A DNA stretch of 64,000 nt from Syngnathus acus (taxonomy: Eukaryota > Chordata > Actinopteri > Syngnathiformes > Syngnathidae): NCBI RefSeq assembly GCF_901709675.1, contig NC_051093.1:6159053-6223052 (forward strand). Direction: 5' to 3'. The position numbers and the translations under genes are program-made. The notes under the pieces are model-generated. The model saw only the letters and a program-made list of their open reading frames with translations, did no database searches and was not told where the DNA came from. Every line of letters begins with the position of its first letter. The first letter of the stretch is position 1. Below, piece after piece: positions 1 to 13,473 of the stretch.

Positions 1-3000
1 ATTTTCTTGTCAATGTTATTGCACTGTACTGTTTAACACCAGTCTGAATCACAATTTGGATTTGCACTGAAATGTATCTTATTTCTCATGACGTTCCGCT
101 ACAACGTTTTCTTGCGAAATAATCACTGTACAAAATATTGATCCACCTAAAATCAATGAACACATTAGGGGCAATCAACCACATACTAAACAAATCATAG
201 CACAGCACAGGATTTAAATCCCTGAGATAATGACAATTTTATCTTCTCTAACATTCACACATTGCATGTTTCTGCTCTCCCTGGGGGACATCCCGTCTCC
301 TAAAAACATTCACACATTCATCACAGCAGACAGTTACTCGCTGCCCTCATTACCTTTGCTGCGTGACCTCTGCTAAACCTCAAATCACACACACGCACAC
401 ACAAATACAATCACGTGAAGCCTTTTGACTGTCCTCGAACCCGTCCGAGTCTCACAGGTCATAAAATGAAGGCCCCTGACGCCACCGTTTTATGGTTTAC
501 TCACAAAGAAGGTAAAAAGAGGTGATGCCTGCTGTTCTCCTCTCCTGCCCTCTGCTCTGTTTGAATTAGAGCCCTGACAGTTAATGAGCTTGCTCACAAA
601 CAATGCTTGACTTTCATTGTGTTGCAGTGGTTCCTTTTTTCCTCAGCTTTGTATGACCAAATGTGAGAGAGCAAGAACCTGAGAGAGAGAGACTGAGAGA
701 ATTGGTTCACTCTTATCTGTGGTCAACATGCAGAGAGAGTAGAGATACCTGGAGCCACATCATCCCGGCTCCCGGATAAGAATCGGAATTAATCACTCCC
801 AGGTGACCGAGGCCAGACACCCTGCCAAGGAAATCCGTCATTGAGGTCGAGTCGTTTCTGTAGTGGTCAGCCGGAGCTGTAAAACAAATAATAAACAAAA
901 TCAACAAAAATCATGTCAAATGGGCCCCAAACAAATCCGCATTTGATAATATTTGTGTTTTAAAACTGCATGTAAATGTAGTCAAAGACACAATGAGCAA
1001 ATATGGAATGCACAAACAGGAGACAGGAAAACAACCAAAACATAAACGAGAAACACAGATCATAACATCTGCCCTCTGGCGCAAAAGGAATTCCTTGTGA
1101 ATGCCTTTTTTTTTTTTTTTTTTCCTGTGGTGCGTGTTCTTCCTGTTATCCACAATCCAACTCCTCGTCTCCCTCCTGTCGACAACAACGCTGTTAATAA
1201 CAGCAATTAGCACAAAGTTAACAAGTGGAGCTAAAAGGCAAATTGTTCAGTGTACAATTACAAAGACATCAGACAGTGCTTGTTATTTGATTTTTTTCTA
1301 AATTACACCCCAACTTTTAACTCCATGTGGTCCATCATGAGGGATCGTTTTGAAGACATGAACAACATCTAACATCCCGGAAGAATCCTCCCAGAAGTGA
1401 ATGATGAATCTTTTGTGACACCAATCCTGGAACTTTTATGACACACTTTACCATCTGTGCTGTCATTTTCTCTCTACCACATCACTCAGCATTTTATTTA
1501 ATTACTCACTTTTTCAATACTTTTCCTCTGTTTTTGTTTTTTTGCCTCCCAGTGATGTCATTGCTATTACACAGAGGCTCAGCTTAATGATCTGATTTAT
1601 TTCATCCTCAATGGGAGGAGGTTGTTTTCCTCTTCATTGATTTAAGCCCTTTTTTCTTCTCTTTTCAAAACGCATTCACCGAGAAAGAGAAACCGGTGAC
1701 ATCATATATTACGATTTTCTCATGGGACACTAATCCACTTCCTAGACCAGGAAATCCTCCTTCCTTCCGTCAATAGGCCTAATGACATTGAAGAGAGTAT
1801 AAGGAGAATGGGAGGGCGAGACAAGCTGACTCCACAGCTTTAAAAAAAAGCTAATTCAACACACTAAACTGGTTGCTCATTTAACCTGCTAAATAATAAA
1901 TTGCCTATCACCTCAAACATTTTATGGATTAATACTATAGCTACTATATGATTCTATGCGCTCCTCTGACAAACATAATAGGAAAAAATTTGAATTCCAT
2001 TCAAGTTGTTTTTCAAGGGGATGATATTAAAGATTAAAATGAAATTATGAAAAGAAATTTCAATTTCCAGGATTTATGTTTATTGTCATCCTTACTATCA
2101 GAGTATATAATTAGCTTTTAATGGTTATTTGATGGAAATGGGATTAAACATACATTAAATTCCTCATTATCCATATGGCCTGCTGTACAGCTAAAGGGAT
2201 TTTTTTTTTGGGTGGGGGGGGGTTAATGAGCTTTGGTTTATGGGCCATGAGATGAAGTGATATCCTCCGGGACCCCTGCTGACACAGATGTGTCCATTTG
2301 TGTATATAGTTTGTGTATTTCAGTGGAAAGAAGAAATCCCTCTTCCAAAATTGTGCAAAGAAGAAAGTCGTTCATAAAGCAAATCCAGAAAATCACAATG
2401 AGAGTTATTATCCTCAAATAGAGCCTGCAAAAATTGTATTATATTCACTGTTCCCTTTCTTCACATAATACTGTGTTTCCTTTTTGTTTATTTTTAGAAG
2501 AATGTAATTTTCTGGTTTGCTAAATACTGGTTTTGTGCTCCAGCATGACATAAAAGACAGGGTTACTCAAAGAGCAGGCACAACCCAAAAAAAACAAAAA
2601 AAGTCGGATTGGGCTTGCTGTGTTTCAACAAAGTCAAACAATCAAACCATTGCACTTTTTCTCCATGAGAAAAAAAATCTGGCTTTTCACTCGCCAAGGT
2701 TTTACAAAAACCTTGAATTTGTGCTCTTGTACTTTACTCTTAAGATAGATTTCAAAATACATAAAGGTATACGCAAGCTCTCGGGTGTATTGAGATGGAC
2801 AGCATATTTTCACACGTTTGCTTAGTGAGAAGTGGATGTGCCAATTTCTGCGTGGGCTTCATGTCGGTGCTTGACATGGGGGGCACTGAAGAGACATTTC
2901 ACATCAAATGATCTGTTTTTACTTATATAAGAATAATAATATAAGATGAGGTTTGGACACGGTACTCATTTCTCAACTTCCTCATTTGTGATGATTATCA

Positions 3001-4440
3001 GTTTTAGTGGAATCACAGAATTCAGATAGTCAAGCTGAACCAGGACACTTGCGAAGAGAAAGAGGAATATTGAGATAGCAAACAGTGTAAGGAAGATATT
3101 GAATTTAAAAATGAAGGATGCATAACAAAATACTTTCTTTTATATAGTCAGTTGTTTTCAGAAAATAGGTCAGCTGCCTCTTCTCATTTTTTTCAACGAG
3201 TTTAATGAAGGCTGACAGGATGACGATCAGAGTCATTGTGGGGAAATAAATGAACAGAGAGATAGGGCAAGATAAATTTGAAGTGAAGGCGAGAAGGAAA
3301 AAAAAGACACACTAGTGAAAGTGTGTGGTTTGTGGGGTAGAAGTGATAGGGGAAAGTGAAACCCACACTTTTTTTTTTTGCCTGAGGAAAGACTAGCATC
3401 CTTATATAACTAGATTGAAATGACACGGTATCGTTATCTCGACAATGGTTCTTAAGATGAAATGCTTTGCAGTGTGTCTGCAAAACATGATACAATGAAT
3501 CTGATCAAATTTGATACGTAATTGTATTTTTTAATGAATTACAAATCATGTGCATGGTCTTTGAACATTTATTTAAAAGTGATGAACCAGCACATCAGTA
3601 TGTTTTTATTTTGTGGCGGATTTGCGACTCTGTTAAGCCATTACAAACCACGCACCTTTCTAAACATAGTCCCAATTCAATTTGTTTTTTCAGAGATGAA
3701 ATATGTCCAATTTTGCTGTTACTTCCCACACAGCCTGATAAATACCTGGTAAACATACATTCTGTCCACCCTTAGGATTTTTTCCCATGGCAACCCTCAC
3801 ACCAGGCCCCTTAGGTCCATCATGACAAGCCAACCTTAAATTCCTCTTCCAGGTGGCAGCGAACATTCTGCCATTCATGTGTCACTTGTTGACTCCATCA
3901 TCTGCATGACATTTTGAGTCATCACTCTGACTCGGCCTTAAGATGCAACTGCTTACTGTATAAGCATCTGATATGAGTTGGGTTAAGAAATATAGAAGTA
4001 CAGCACATCTTAGCTACAAATGCATTTGAATTTATTGTAAATTTGACCTTCAACAATTAAAAATTCAATTTAAAAAAAAAGTCAAAGTATCAAAGATTTT
4101 TTTAGACTCAATAGCAGTCTCTGGTGGCTCTGAAGGAAATTGCATGGGCCACTCTGAGGCTGTTAGTGGCTGTGTTAAGAAAAGCTAATCTGACATTTGT
4201 GGAAGGTGTTGGCATTATTCATTAGGGTTTATTAATTTGGATTTAGAAAATTGATTCGATTTGATTCACAAAGGCCCAATTCGATTCACTTCACGATTCG
4301 ATTTCCGATTCAATTGACTTTTAATTCCATTATATCACGCACCAATGTTTTACTTTGATAAGGAAGACCTTCTCAGAAGAACTAAAAAAAAGTAGTTAAA
4401 ATATGAATATGTATATTAAGAACCCAAAGCAGTTACATTA
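1..4440. other. Intergenic stretch, no assigned gene
   Basis: AT-rich sequence downstream of prkar1a. No conserved protein is recognised on either strand. Homopolymer runs lie near 1,107-1,123 (T) and 2,201-2,222 (T then G). Around 4,245-4,320 there is a degenerate run of GATTCGATT-like words, a pattern common in dispersed fish repeats. One splice-bounded candidate exon at 749-876 on the minus strand is listed separately. Everything else is unassigned. Confidence 0.6.
749..876 (-). other. Candidate internal exon of an unidentified gene
   Basis: Read on the minus strand, a pyrimidine-rich tract ending in TTTTACAG abuts position 876 and a GTATCT donor follows position 749, enclosing 128 bp. 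One frame is open throughout (42 codons) and contains DFLGRVSGLGHLGVI and NSDSYPGAG. I do not recognise the product. No flanking exon of the same gene was found in the window, so partners would lie beyond its left edge or in a different reading. In human the neighbour of PRKAR1A on this side is FAM20A, but this peptide does not match what I recall of FAM20A. It may be a chance open segment between cryptic splice sites. Confidence 0.2.
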
Positions 4441-4451
4441 AAAGTGAACTT

Positions 4452-4457
4452 TTTATT
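4452..4457 (-). terminator. Likely polyadenylation signal of prkar1a
   Basis: TTTATT on the plus strand reads AATAAA on the minus strand, about 300 bp past the prkar1a stop codon. I saw no other AATAAA between the stop and this point. Confidence 0.45.
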
Positions 4458-4759
4458 TCACATGACCTGACTAAAACACAAAGGCAAGAACTCAAACCAC
4501 AAGGCAGGCTGTTTGGCTTCCATTGTTTTTTTAAAAGTGCTCATTGTGGAGATATGAAGACTCCACCCGATGCCAGTAACATATAAAATAATTTATAACA
4601 ACTACTGCAAAGCTCTGAAAGGTATCAAAGTGTCCCGTGAAAGAAAAAAAACAGCATTTTTTTTCCCAATAAGGCAGCTGCAGTTATATTGGAAAGAGAG
4701 GTAAAATACAAAATGAACTGGACCTGTGTCGTGAATTTGAAACAAGAAAGGAAGGAAGT

Positions 4760-7387
<2,628 letters not shown>

Positions 7388-8420
7388 TTTGTGATCTGTA
7401 GGAGACAGAAATTGCGAATTAGAGGTAGTAGAAAGGACTCGCTTATAAGAACTCGGTTGCAATTCTTGTGTCAATAATAATAAACTGCAGTGTGGCAGGA
7501 AGGCAAAAACAATCGGTCTCTAACGCTGCTTGACTTTTGTTTAAAGTTTAAAACTAGTTTTCTTATAGGAATTGATACAAATAGAAATAAGTGTCGAGGG
7601 GAACACTTATATAACCTTTATTAGGTGTACAGGAACGTATTCTTTAACATTTACACTCACTGCCATATAACCTTTATTAGGTGTACAGGAAGGGTTTGAC
7701 GTATTCTTTAACTGTCATTAAAAAAAACTAAAATTGAAGGAATTTAGGTAAATATTATTTATGGACAGACAACAGTGTGCAGTTACCCCTTCAGTCAAAT
7801 TAGTAACAGTGGTGTGTTTTCCCAATATAGTCAAAATTTCCCAATTTCCTTTATCGTTCTATGGCCGTCTTAGACTAACAATGACTAAAGGGAAAAGTAT
7901 TTCCATCTATTCATGCTAGTATATATTTAAATACTGCAATTATTGCAAACTACAACTGTTTCTATTTGATTTGAACAGTTTTGACAAAGAACCCGTTAAA
8001 TGGTGTAATAATAACTTAATACTATAACTTAATTAGATCAAGTATGCAAAACACTTAAGCTGACTTTCGAGAAAAATATAATTACGTTTAAAAGTCAAAG
8101 CGCTCTCTGTTGGTAATGAAAAGCCAGTCTATGTGGTAATAACGAAACAAATTCGTAATTAACATGTAATATGGTAAATAAAGTTTTTAACGATACAAGC
8201 TAACGCCAAAACGACAGGAACGCTAACCGCAAACATCTTTAATAGTCACTCATTTAATTCCAAAACATTAACACGTTGCAGGTAAAAATGCCAACTTGAC
8301 AAAAGTCCTCTTCTTACCAAGTCGTGTCCCTGTTTGTTTTCGTTCGAGCCGTCGTGAACTACTTCCGCTAGCACGGTTTTACGCTAACTTCCTGTTTTTC
8401 GAAAAGTACTGTGCATCTTT
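7388..8420 (-). promoter_or_regulatory. prkar1a: prkar1a 5' UTR, first intron and presumed promoter
   Basis: On the minus strand a CTACAG acceptor lies just upstream of the start codon (exon edge about 7395) and a GTAAGA donor lies at about 8,318. This implies a non-coding first exon at roughly 8,319-8,400. The exon and its flank contain CTTCC/GGAAGT ETS-like words. A GTTCGAGCCGTCGTG word occurs twice, at about 8,343 and 8,450. The intron includes a short duplicated segment at 7,608-7,712. The transcription start is inferred, not seen. Confidence 0.45.
7608..7712. repeat. Short direct duplication with AATAAAGG-type dispersed repeat word
   Basis: The phrase ATAACCTTTATTAGGTGTAC occurs twice about 60 bp apart, each followed within 30 bp by CGTATTCTTTAAC. 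Its reverse complement contains ACCTAATAAAGGTT, similar to the CCTAATAAAGTGGCC word at about 32,033-32,048. Confidence 0.55.
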
Positions 8421-9750
8421 TGTGTTATGTGCTCGGTTACATAACTCGAGTTCGAGCCGTCGTGGTCCGTCTGCTGCAGTATTCATCAGAAATATATATA
8501 TATTTTAAATCGATGGAAATCTAATCAAATATATTAGCCTGCTATTACTTTGCATTATTTATCGATTTATTTATTTTCACACTAACTCTCTCCCACGTTT
8601 GTAAAAACGGGTAGATTGTGCATTTTGGACTTGGACGACCTTAAGTGGCACTTAAGTGACCGAATGAACTTTATTAACTGCCAACCTATAAATTAGTTTA
8701 ATACCACCGTTATTATGGAATCAATTTTACAAAATAATCTACAAACAAATATAACTATCGGCAATATGTTACAGAAGACATTTTGTTTATTAGAGGATAA
8801 ATTCCAAATTCCATTATTACTGAAGCAAGAAACATTGTATCATATTTTGGGTTGTAAAAAATGAGACTTTTTTTTTTTTAATATCTGAGGTTTCAACTAC
8901 TAGTTGTTGTTTTTTTTTTTTTTTACCCCATGGAAGGATTGATAGAATTTATGTAGTCATTGCCAAATAACATAAAGCTAATCATAAAAACAAAATCTTA
9001 AATTGCCAAATAAATAAATGTGTCCCCCTCACACACATCTGAAATAATAATTACACTACTTTATATAGTTTATATAGTTCCGTCCATATGAGAAACTCAA
9101 CACTGTCACTCAGACACACCCACTTTTCTTTTACTCCCTTCAGTAATAACACAATGACTTCCTTGTAGTACGACTGCACAGCCTCATTCGTGTCGACTGG
9201 CCAGAGTCCACGAATACACAGCTCATCTGACTTCCACAAAAGGTAACTCGTTATTATAATGTTTTGTCACATCCACTCAGCTAATTCAATATTTTCTATT
9301 AAATCCATAAAGCGGGGGAATAGGGGTGATGCATTTAGCAGTCTACCTGGAGCTTGTGACTATGTTTGCTGAAAATCCTTAATAGTAGCACTTTAAATAA
9401 CAAAACAAGTAATAAAAATCCAAGTTTTCTTGTTTGAATGAGGTCATATAGTAGGTAGCAAAGCAGGCAACGTAGAATTGTGTTTGCACAGTATGCACCA
9501 CTCCCAAAAAGGTGTGTATTATATTTTGAAATAATTATTCACGAGAAGCCAGACAAGTCCATCCGGAGAGGACTAAATGTCTGAGTGTAAACAAAAAAAA
9601 AGTGAAATTAAAATGTGGTGCTAAGAGTGTGAAAAACATTTAATGTATGATATTGCGCATTTTTATTACTCTTTCCTCCCTGATCGCAGACTCGGGAGAC
9701 CATCTGGGCTGGCAGCCGCATTCCAAAAGCTTCTCCCATCTTTGTTCAGA
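8421..9750. other. Intergenic region between divergently placed prkar1a and arpc1
   Basis: About 1.3 kb of AT-rich DNA with T-runs near 8,866 and 8,911. No conserved ORF is recognised. A minus-strand open stretch at 9,051-9,239 has no splice boundaries and no recognisable family. The last part (about 9,660-9,750) is the arpc1 leader: a CAG-ended pyrimidine tract lies at about 9,687, and a TTGTTCAG acceptor sits 2 bp upstream of the start codon, so a 5' UTR intron is possible. Confidence 0.5.
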
Positions 9751-9751
9751 C

Positions 9752-12356
9752 ATGTCACGCTACAGTTTTGGTCTGGAGCCACTTTCTTGCCACACCTGGA
9801 ATAAAAACAAGACACGTAGGTGAAACACAGTCAACCACTTTTTATAGTTAAGTTTATTTCAAAATTGGGCTTGCCCACGAATGCTTTACACTGCAGATGC
9901 ATTTCCTCTATCCCGTAATTGCATTAATACTGCCAGCAGAATTACTAGGATCAAATTACCAAAACAGTAAATGGACTAAAGAGCTTCACTGATGGGAACA
10001 CTGTTGAGCACTGCTGAGTATGTTGTTTTGCACACAGAGTACAAAAATGATATATTTCTTTCCATATAGAAATTGCAGTAAGCCCCAACAACAATGTGGT
10101 GAACATTTATGAAAAGAAAGGTGCAGACTGGATCAAGATCCACGAACTTAATGAGCACAGTGGACGTATCACAGGTACAGCAGCTTGAGGCAAGGGTGTC
10201 TTCAACTTCAAACTACATTTTCTTCCTGTATTTTAATTGGATTTATTACCTCTCCTGTGTCATTTAATGATGTTCCCAGGCATTGACTGGGCCCCTGAGT
10301 CCAATCGCATCGTCACTTGCGCTTCTGACCGCAACGCCTACGTGTGGTCTCTAAAAGATGGCTCGTGGAAGCCCACTCTGGTTCTCGTACGGATCAACCG
10401 TGCAGCCACCTGCGTCAAGTGGTCACCTCTGGAGAACAAGTTTGCCTTGGGCAGTGGAGCTCGACTCATCTCTGTCTGCTACTTTGAGAAGGAAAATGAT
10501 TGGTAAAAGCAAAATGGAGGCCAACTTTGATGAGTTTTCCGAGGAAAATCTCAAATTGAATAAATGCTACATTCTAGTTTTAAAATAGCCCTTTTATAGT
10601 TTCATTTGATCAGAATGCTTTTTTTTTGCATTTTATCACCAACAGGTGGCTGAGTAAGCACATCAAAAAGCCCATTCGCTCCACCATTCTGAGCCTGGAT
10701 TGGCATCCCAATAACATTCTTCTGGCAGCTGGATCTGCAGACTTCCACTGCAGGTATGTCTAATCCCAGAATGAACTCTGTCTGTGGTTAGCTGGCGACC
10801 AGTCCAGGGTGTACCCAAAGACTGCTGGAAAAGTCTGAGAGTGAATGAATGAACTTGTCATTTTTAGGATTTTCTCAGCCTACATAAAGGACATTGAGGA
10901 TAAACCTGGACCCACCGCTTGGGGAGCCAAAATGCCTTTTGGGGAGTTGATGTTTGAGAATAAGGACTGTGGAGGCTGGGTGCACAGTGTTTCCTTCTCA
11001 CCTAGTGGAGACCAGTTGGCTTGGGTGTCCCACAACAGCAGCATCAGTGTGGCTGACGCTGCCCGTGGAAAAGAGTAAGTACTACTGAAATAAGAGACAC
11101 ATCATCCATACATGAAGCAACCAATGATATTTACTTATATCCCTAAAAAAATGTTAACTTGTGGTATGTTTGTGCTATTCTCGTGATGGCCACCTGATGG
11201 CAGTAATGTGCTTAAAATAGTAATACTGTATGTAAACAGAAATGGATATGAACTAGTATGTTAATGACAACTGTTGTACAACAGTAATAAATATCTGGTG
11301 TATCATATATGCACAATGAATGCAATGTATGGCAGTTTTGATTGGATTTACTTTATTACATCATTGTTATTTGCAATTGGGAAACATGATGGGAATATCA
11401 AAACTTGAAGCTATTATATATATGTATACCGTTATTGACATGTTATTTGTTGATTGCTTTTGTTTGTTCAGGACAACACAGATGAGCATTGACAGTCTTC
11501 CACTGCTGAGCATCCTATATGTCACCCCCACTGAGATTGTTGCTGCGGTAATTATTGACCTTTGACCAAAAGCTGCTTGATAAGGGAACACTGGACTTAC
11601 ATGCACAGATCTGCACATTAAGTGCATAAAGTGCTGCCTCAACAAATGCTTTTATCATCTATACTGGTGTCAGGCACTCATGAATATTCCGTAAAGATGG
11701 CTCAGCTTCTGCAAATAGAAGCTGAATGCCTCGGTCAACCCCCAAGCTCCTCCCCTCCTGTCGTCATGACAACAAAATGGTATTTTTAACACTTATTTAT
11801 GTCTCTCAGGGGCATGACTGTTGTCCCTACCAGTACACCTATAAGGGTCCAGGCTCTCTGGGATTTGTAAAGAAGCTGGACATTCCCAAGCAATCTTCCA
11901 GAGGTGGCATTTCAGCCATGCAGCACTTTCAGAACCTGGATAAGAGGGCCACCAATGAGGACAGAAACGATTTGGGCACCCTTCACCAGAACAGCATCAC
12001 GTAAGAAATGCTATACTTTTCACTTCTCTAACATTAAATAACCAATAAAGTAAACTGTTTGGATTTGACATGTCCTCATGAATAAAATCCCCAATCACAA
12101 TCTTTTGCACATTTCTCTTTTGTCCTGTAGGCAGTTGTGTGTTGTTAAGAGAACAACTAATGTGGAGAAGTACAGCAGTGTGGGACTCGATGGAGCCATG
12201 GTTATGTGGGATTTTAAGGTAAAGTATTTGCGGTAAAATAAAGGATATATTAAGTCAAGTGTGTTTGAATGCATTCAAACATGACGCAACCTGGAGTTGG
12301 CACCATTTTCTGTTGATTACTCAATTAGAAGTGTGTATTTTTGTTTGCAGCAATGA
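9752..12356 (+). CDS. arpc1: Actin-related protein 2/3 complex subunit 1 (ARPC1A/ARPC1B family)
   Basis: Nine exons: 9752-9815, 10070-10174, 10280-10502, 10646-10753, 10868-11074, 11472-11547, 11810-12000, 12131-12218 and 12351-12356. They join in phase to 355 residues. ARPC1 is the WD40 beta-propeller subunit of the Arp2/3 complex, which nucleates branched actin filaments. Family landmarks: [19 protein letters not shown] near the N-terminus, [70 protein letters not shown] and GHDCCP. It mixes 1A-like stretches ([19 protein letters not shown]) with 1B-like ones ([17 protein letters not shown]), so I do not choose between the two paralogues. The last exon encodes only Gln-stop after WDFK, so the usual C-terminal tail of about 14 residues is missing. 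This could be a real feature or an unseen alternative last exon. Confidence 0.9.
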
Positions 12357-12512
12357 TCCAAAGCTGCTGGTCATCGGCCTGGTTTCACCAATCAAGACTT
12401 CTCTACTGATGACTACTGTGCCTACAAATAACTACAATAGAAGTCAAATACTGTACTTGATTGTGATTATTGGAAAAAACTGTCAGTGTCCACCGTATCA
12501 TTATAATTTGTC

Positions 12513-12518
12513 AATAAA
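12513..12518 (+). terminator. Polyadenylation signal of arpc1
   Basis: AATAAA lies about 160 bp after the stop codon and is followed by a short T/A-rich tract. Confidence 0.6.
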
Positions 12519-12559
12519 ATGCTTTTAAAATAAGTGGATATCCTGTCGCAGCAGAATAT

Positions 12560-13085
12560 TGTCATTGCAAGATCACTCAAAGGAGGCCCATGCAACACGT
12601 TTTCTACACTGTGCTAAGTCTAAAAAGGCTTATTTATTTATAAAATTTTATTGATTACTGTAAAACACGACTGTCAAACTCAAGACCGGGGAGCCACTTG
12701 CACCCCACCACAACCAAATTAAGTGTGTCTACTTCTACTACTTTTTTTTTTTATAAATTAAAAGACCCTAAATGATATGGAAAGGCAAGGAAGTTATAGC
12801 AGCACACAGCTTTAAAAAAAATAATAATAATAAGACTTTTGAGACATGATATCAAGACAATTGATTGACCAACGTCCTTCTGTTTTTCTTTTTGTCCTGT
12901 TTTCCCCTTAATGCTTTCAGTTTTAAAGTGAGCGTGTCAAACTTTTGAATGACACCGTGTGTATGAATTGTAACCTTGTTTAATTTGTCTGTTTTGCACG
13001 ATCATGTGTGCTTAAAAGGTCTTTCCAGTTCTGGAGAATTGTGGCCGCTTCTCGTGAATGGGCTGGCGAAAACAAAAGCCCTCTT
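12560..13085. other. Short intergenic stretch between arpc1 and wipi1
   Basis: About 500 bp, AT-rich with T-run and AAT-run tracts near 12,741 and 12,815. No gene or known repeat is recognised. Confidence 0.5.
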
Positions 13086-13096
13086 ACACTAGCTAG

Positions 13097-13197
13097 CCAA
13101 TGAAAACACACGACCATAAATCAGACCAATCATAATCCAAGATAGTGAAAACATGGTCCACTACTAACCAATCCGATAAAGCAATGCTGTGACGTCA
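13097..13197 (+). promoter_or_regulatory. wipi1: wipi1 promoter: three CCAAT boxes and a CRE
   Basis: Forward CCAAT pentamers start at 13,097, 13,126 and 13,168, and a perfect TGACGTCA lies at 13,190-13,197, about 280 bp upstream of the wipi1 start codon. Known biology: NF-Y binds CCAAT and CREB/ATF factors bind TGACGTCA, and the two often co-occur in TATA-less promoters. Use of these sites by this gene is inferred from position and clustering. Confidence 0.5.
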
Positions 13198-13473
13198 CAC
13201 AGTCAGCTGTTCTTGTTTTGCTTCTTTTCCTCCCTTCTTTTTCTTGAAGGTCCGAAAACCGTCCTCTCAAAAATATCGGCACAGAAACAAAATTTCAGTA
13301 TTTTTCAAACGGAGAAAACTCCGACTCTGCCTGTTGAATTTACACCTACTCCTCCCAGTCCAGTTTTCCGCAACATTGGAGTCGTCTTCCGCCGTCATCG
13401 AGCAAAGAGGTTCGACCGATCCCAGGCCTCCAGTCCGCGGCGGAGGGAGGGAAAGAGGTCGCTGGGAATCGGG

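Noticed and set aside
9051-9239. Minus-strand ORF between prkar1a and arpc1
   Set aside because: No splice boundaries, no recognisable domain, composition unlike the neighbouring exons.
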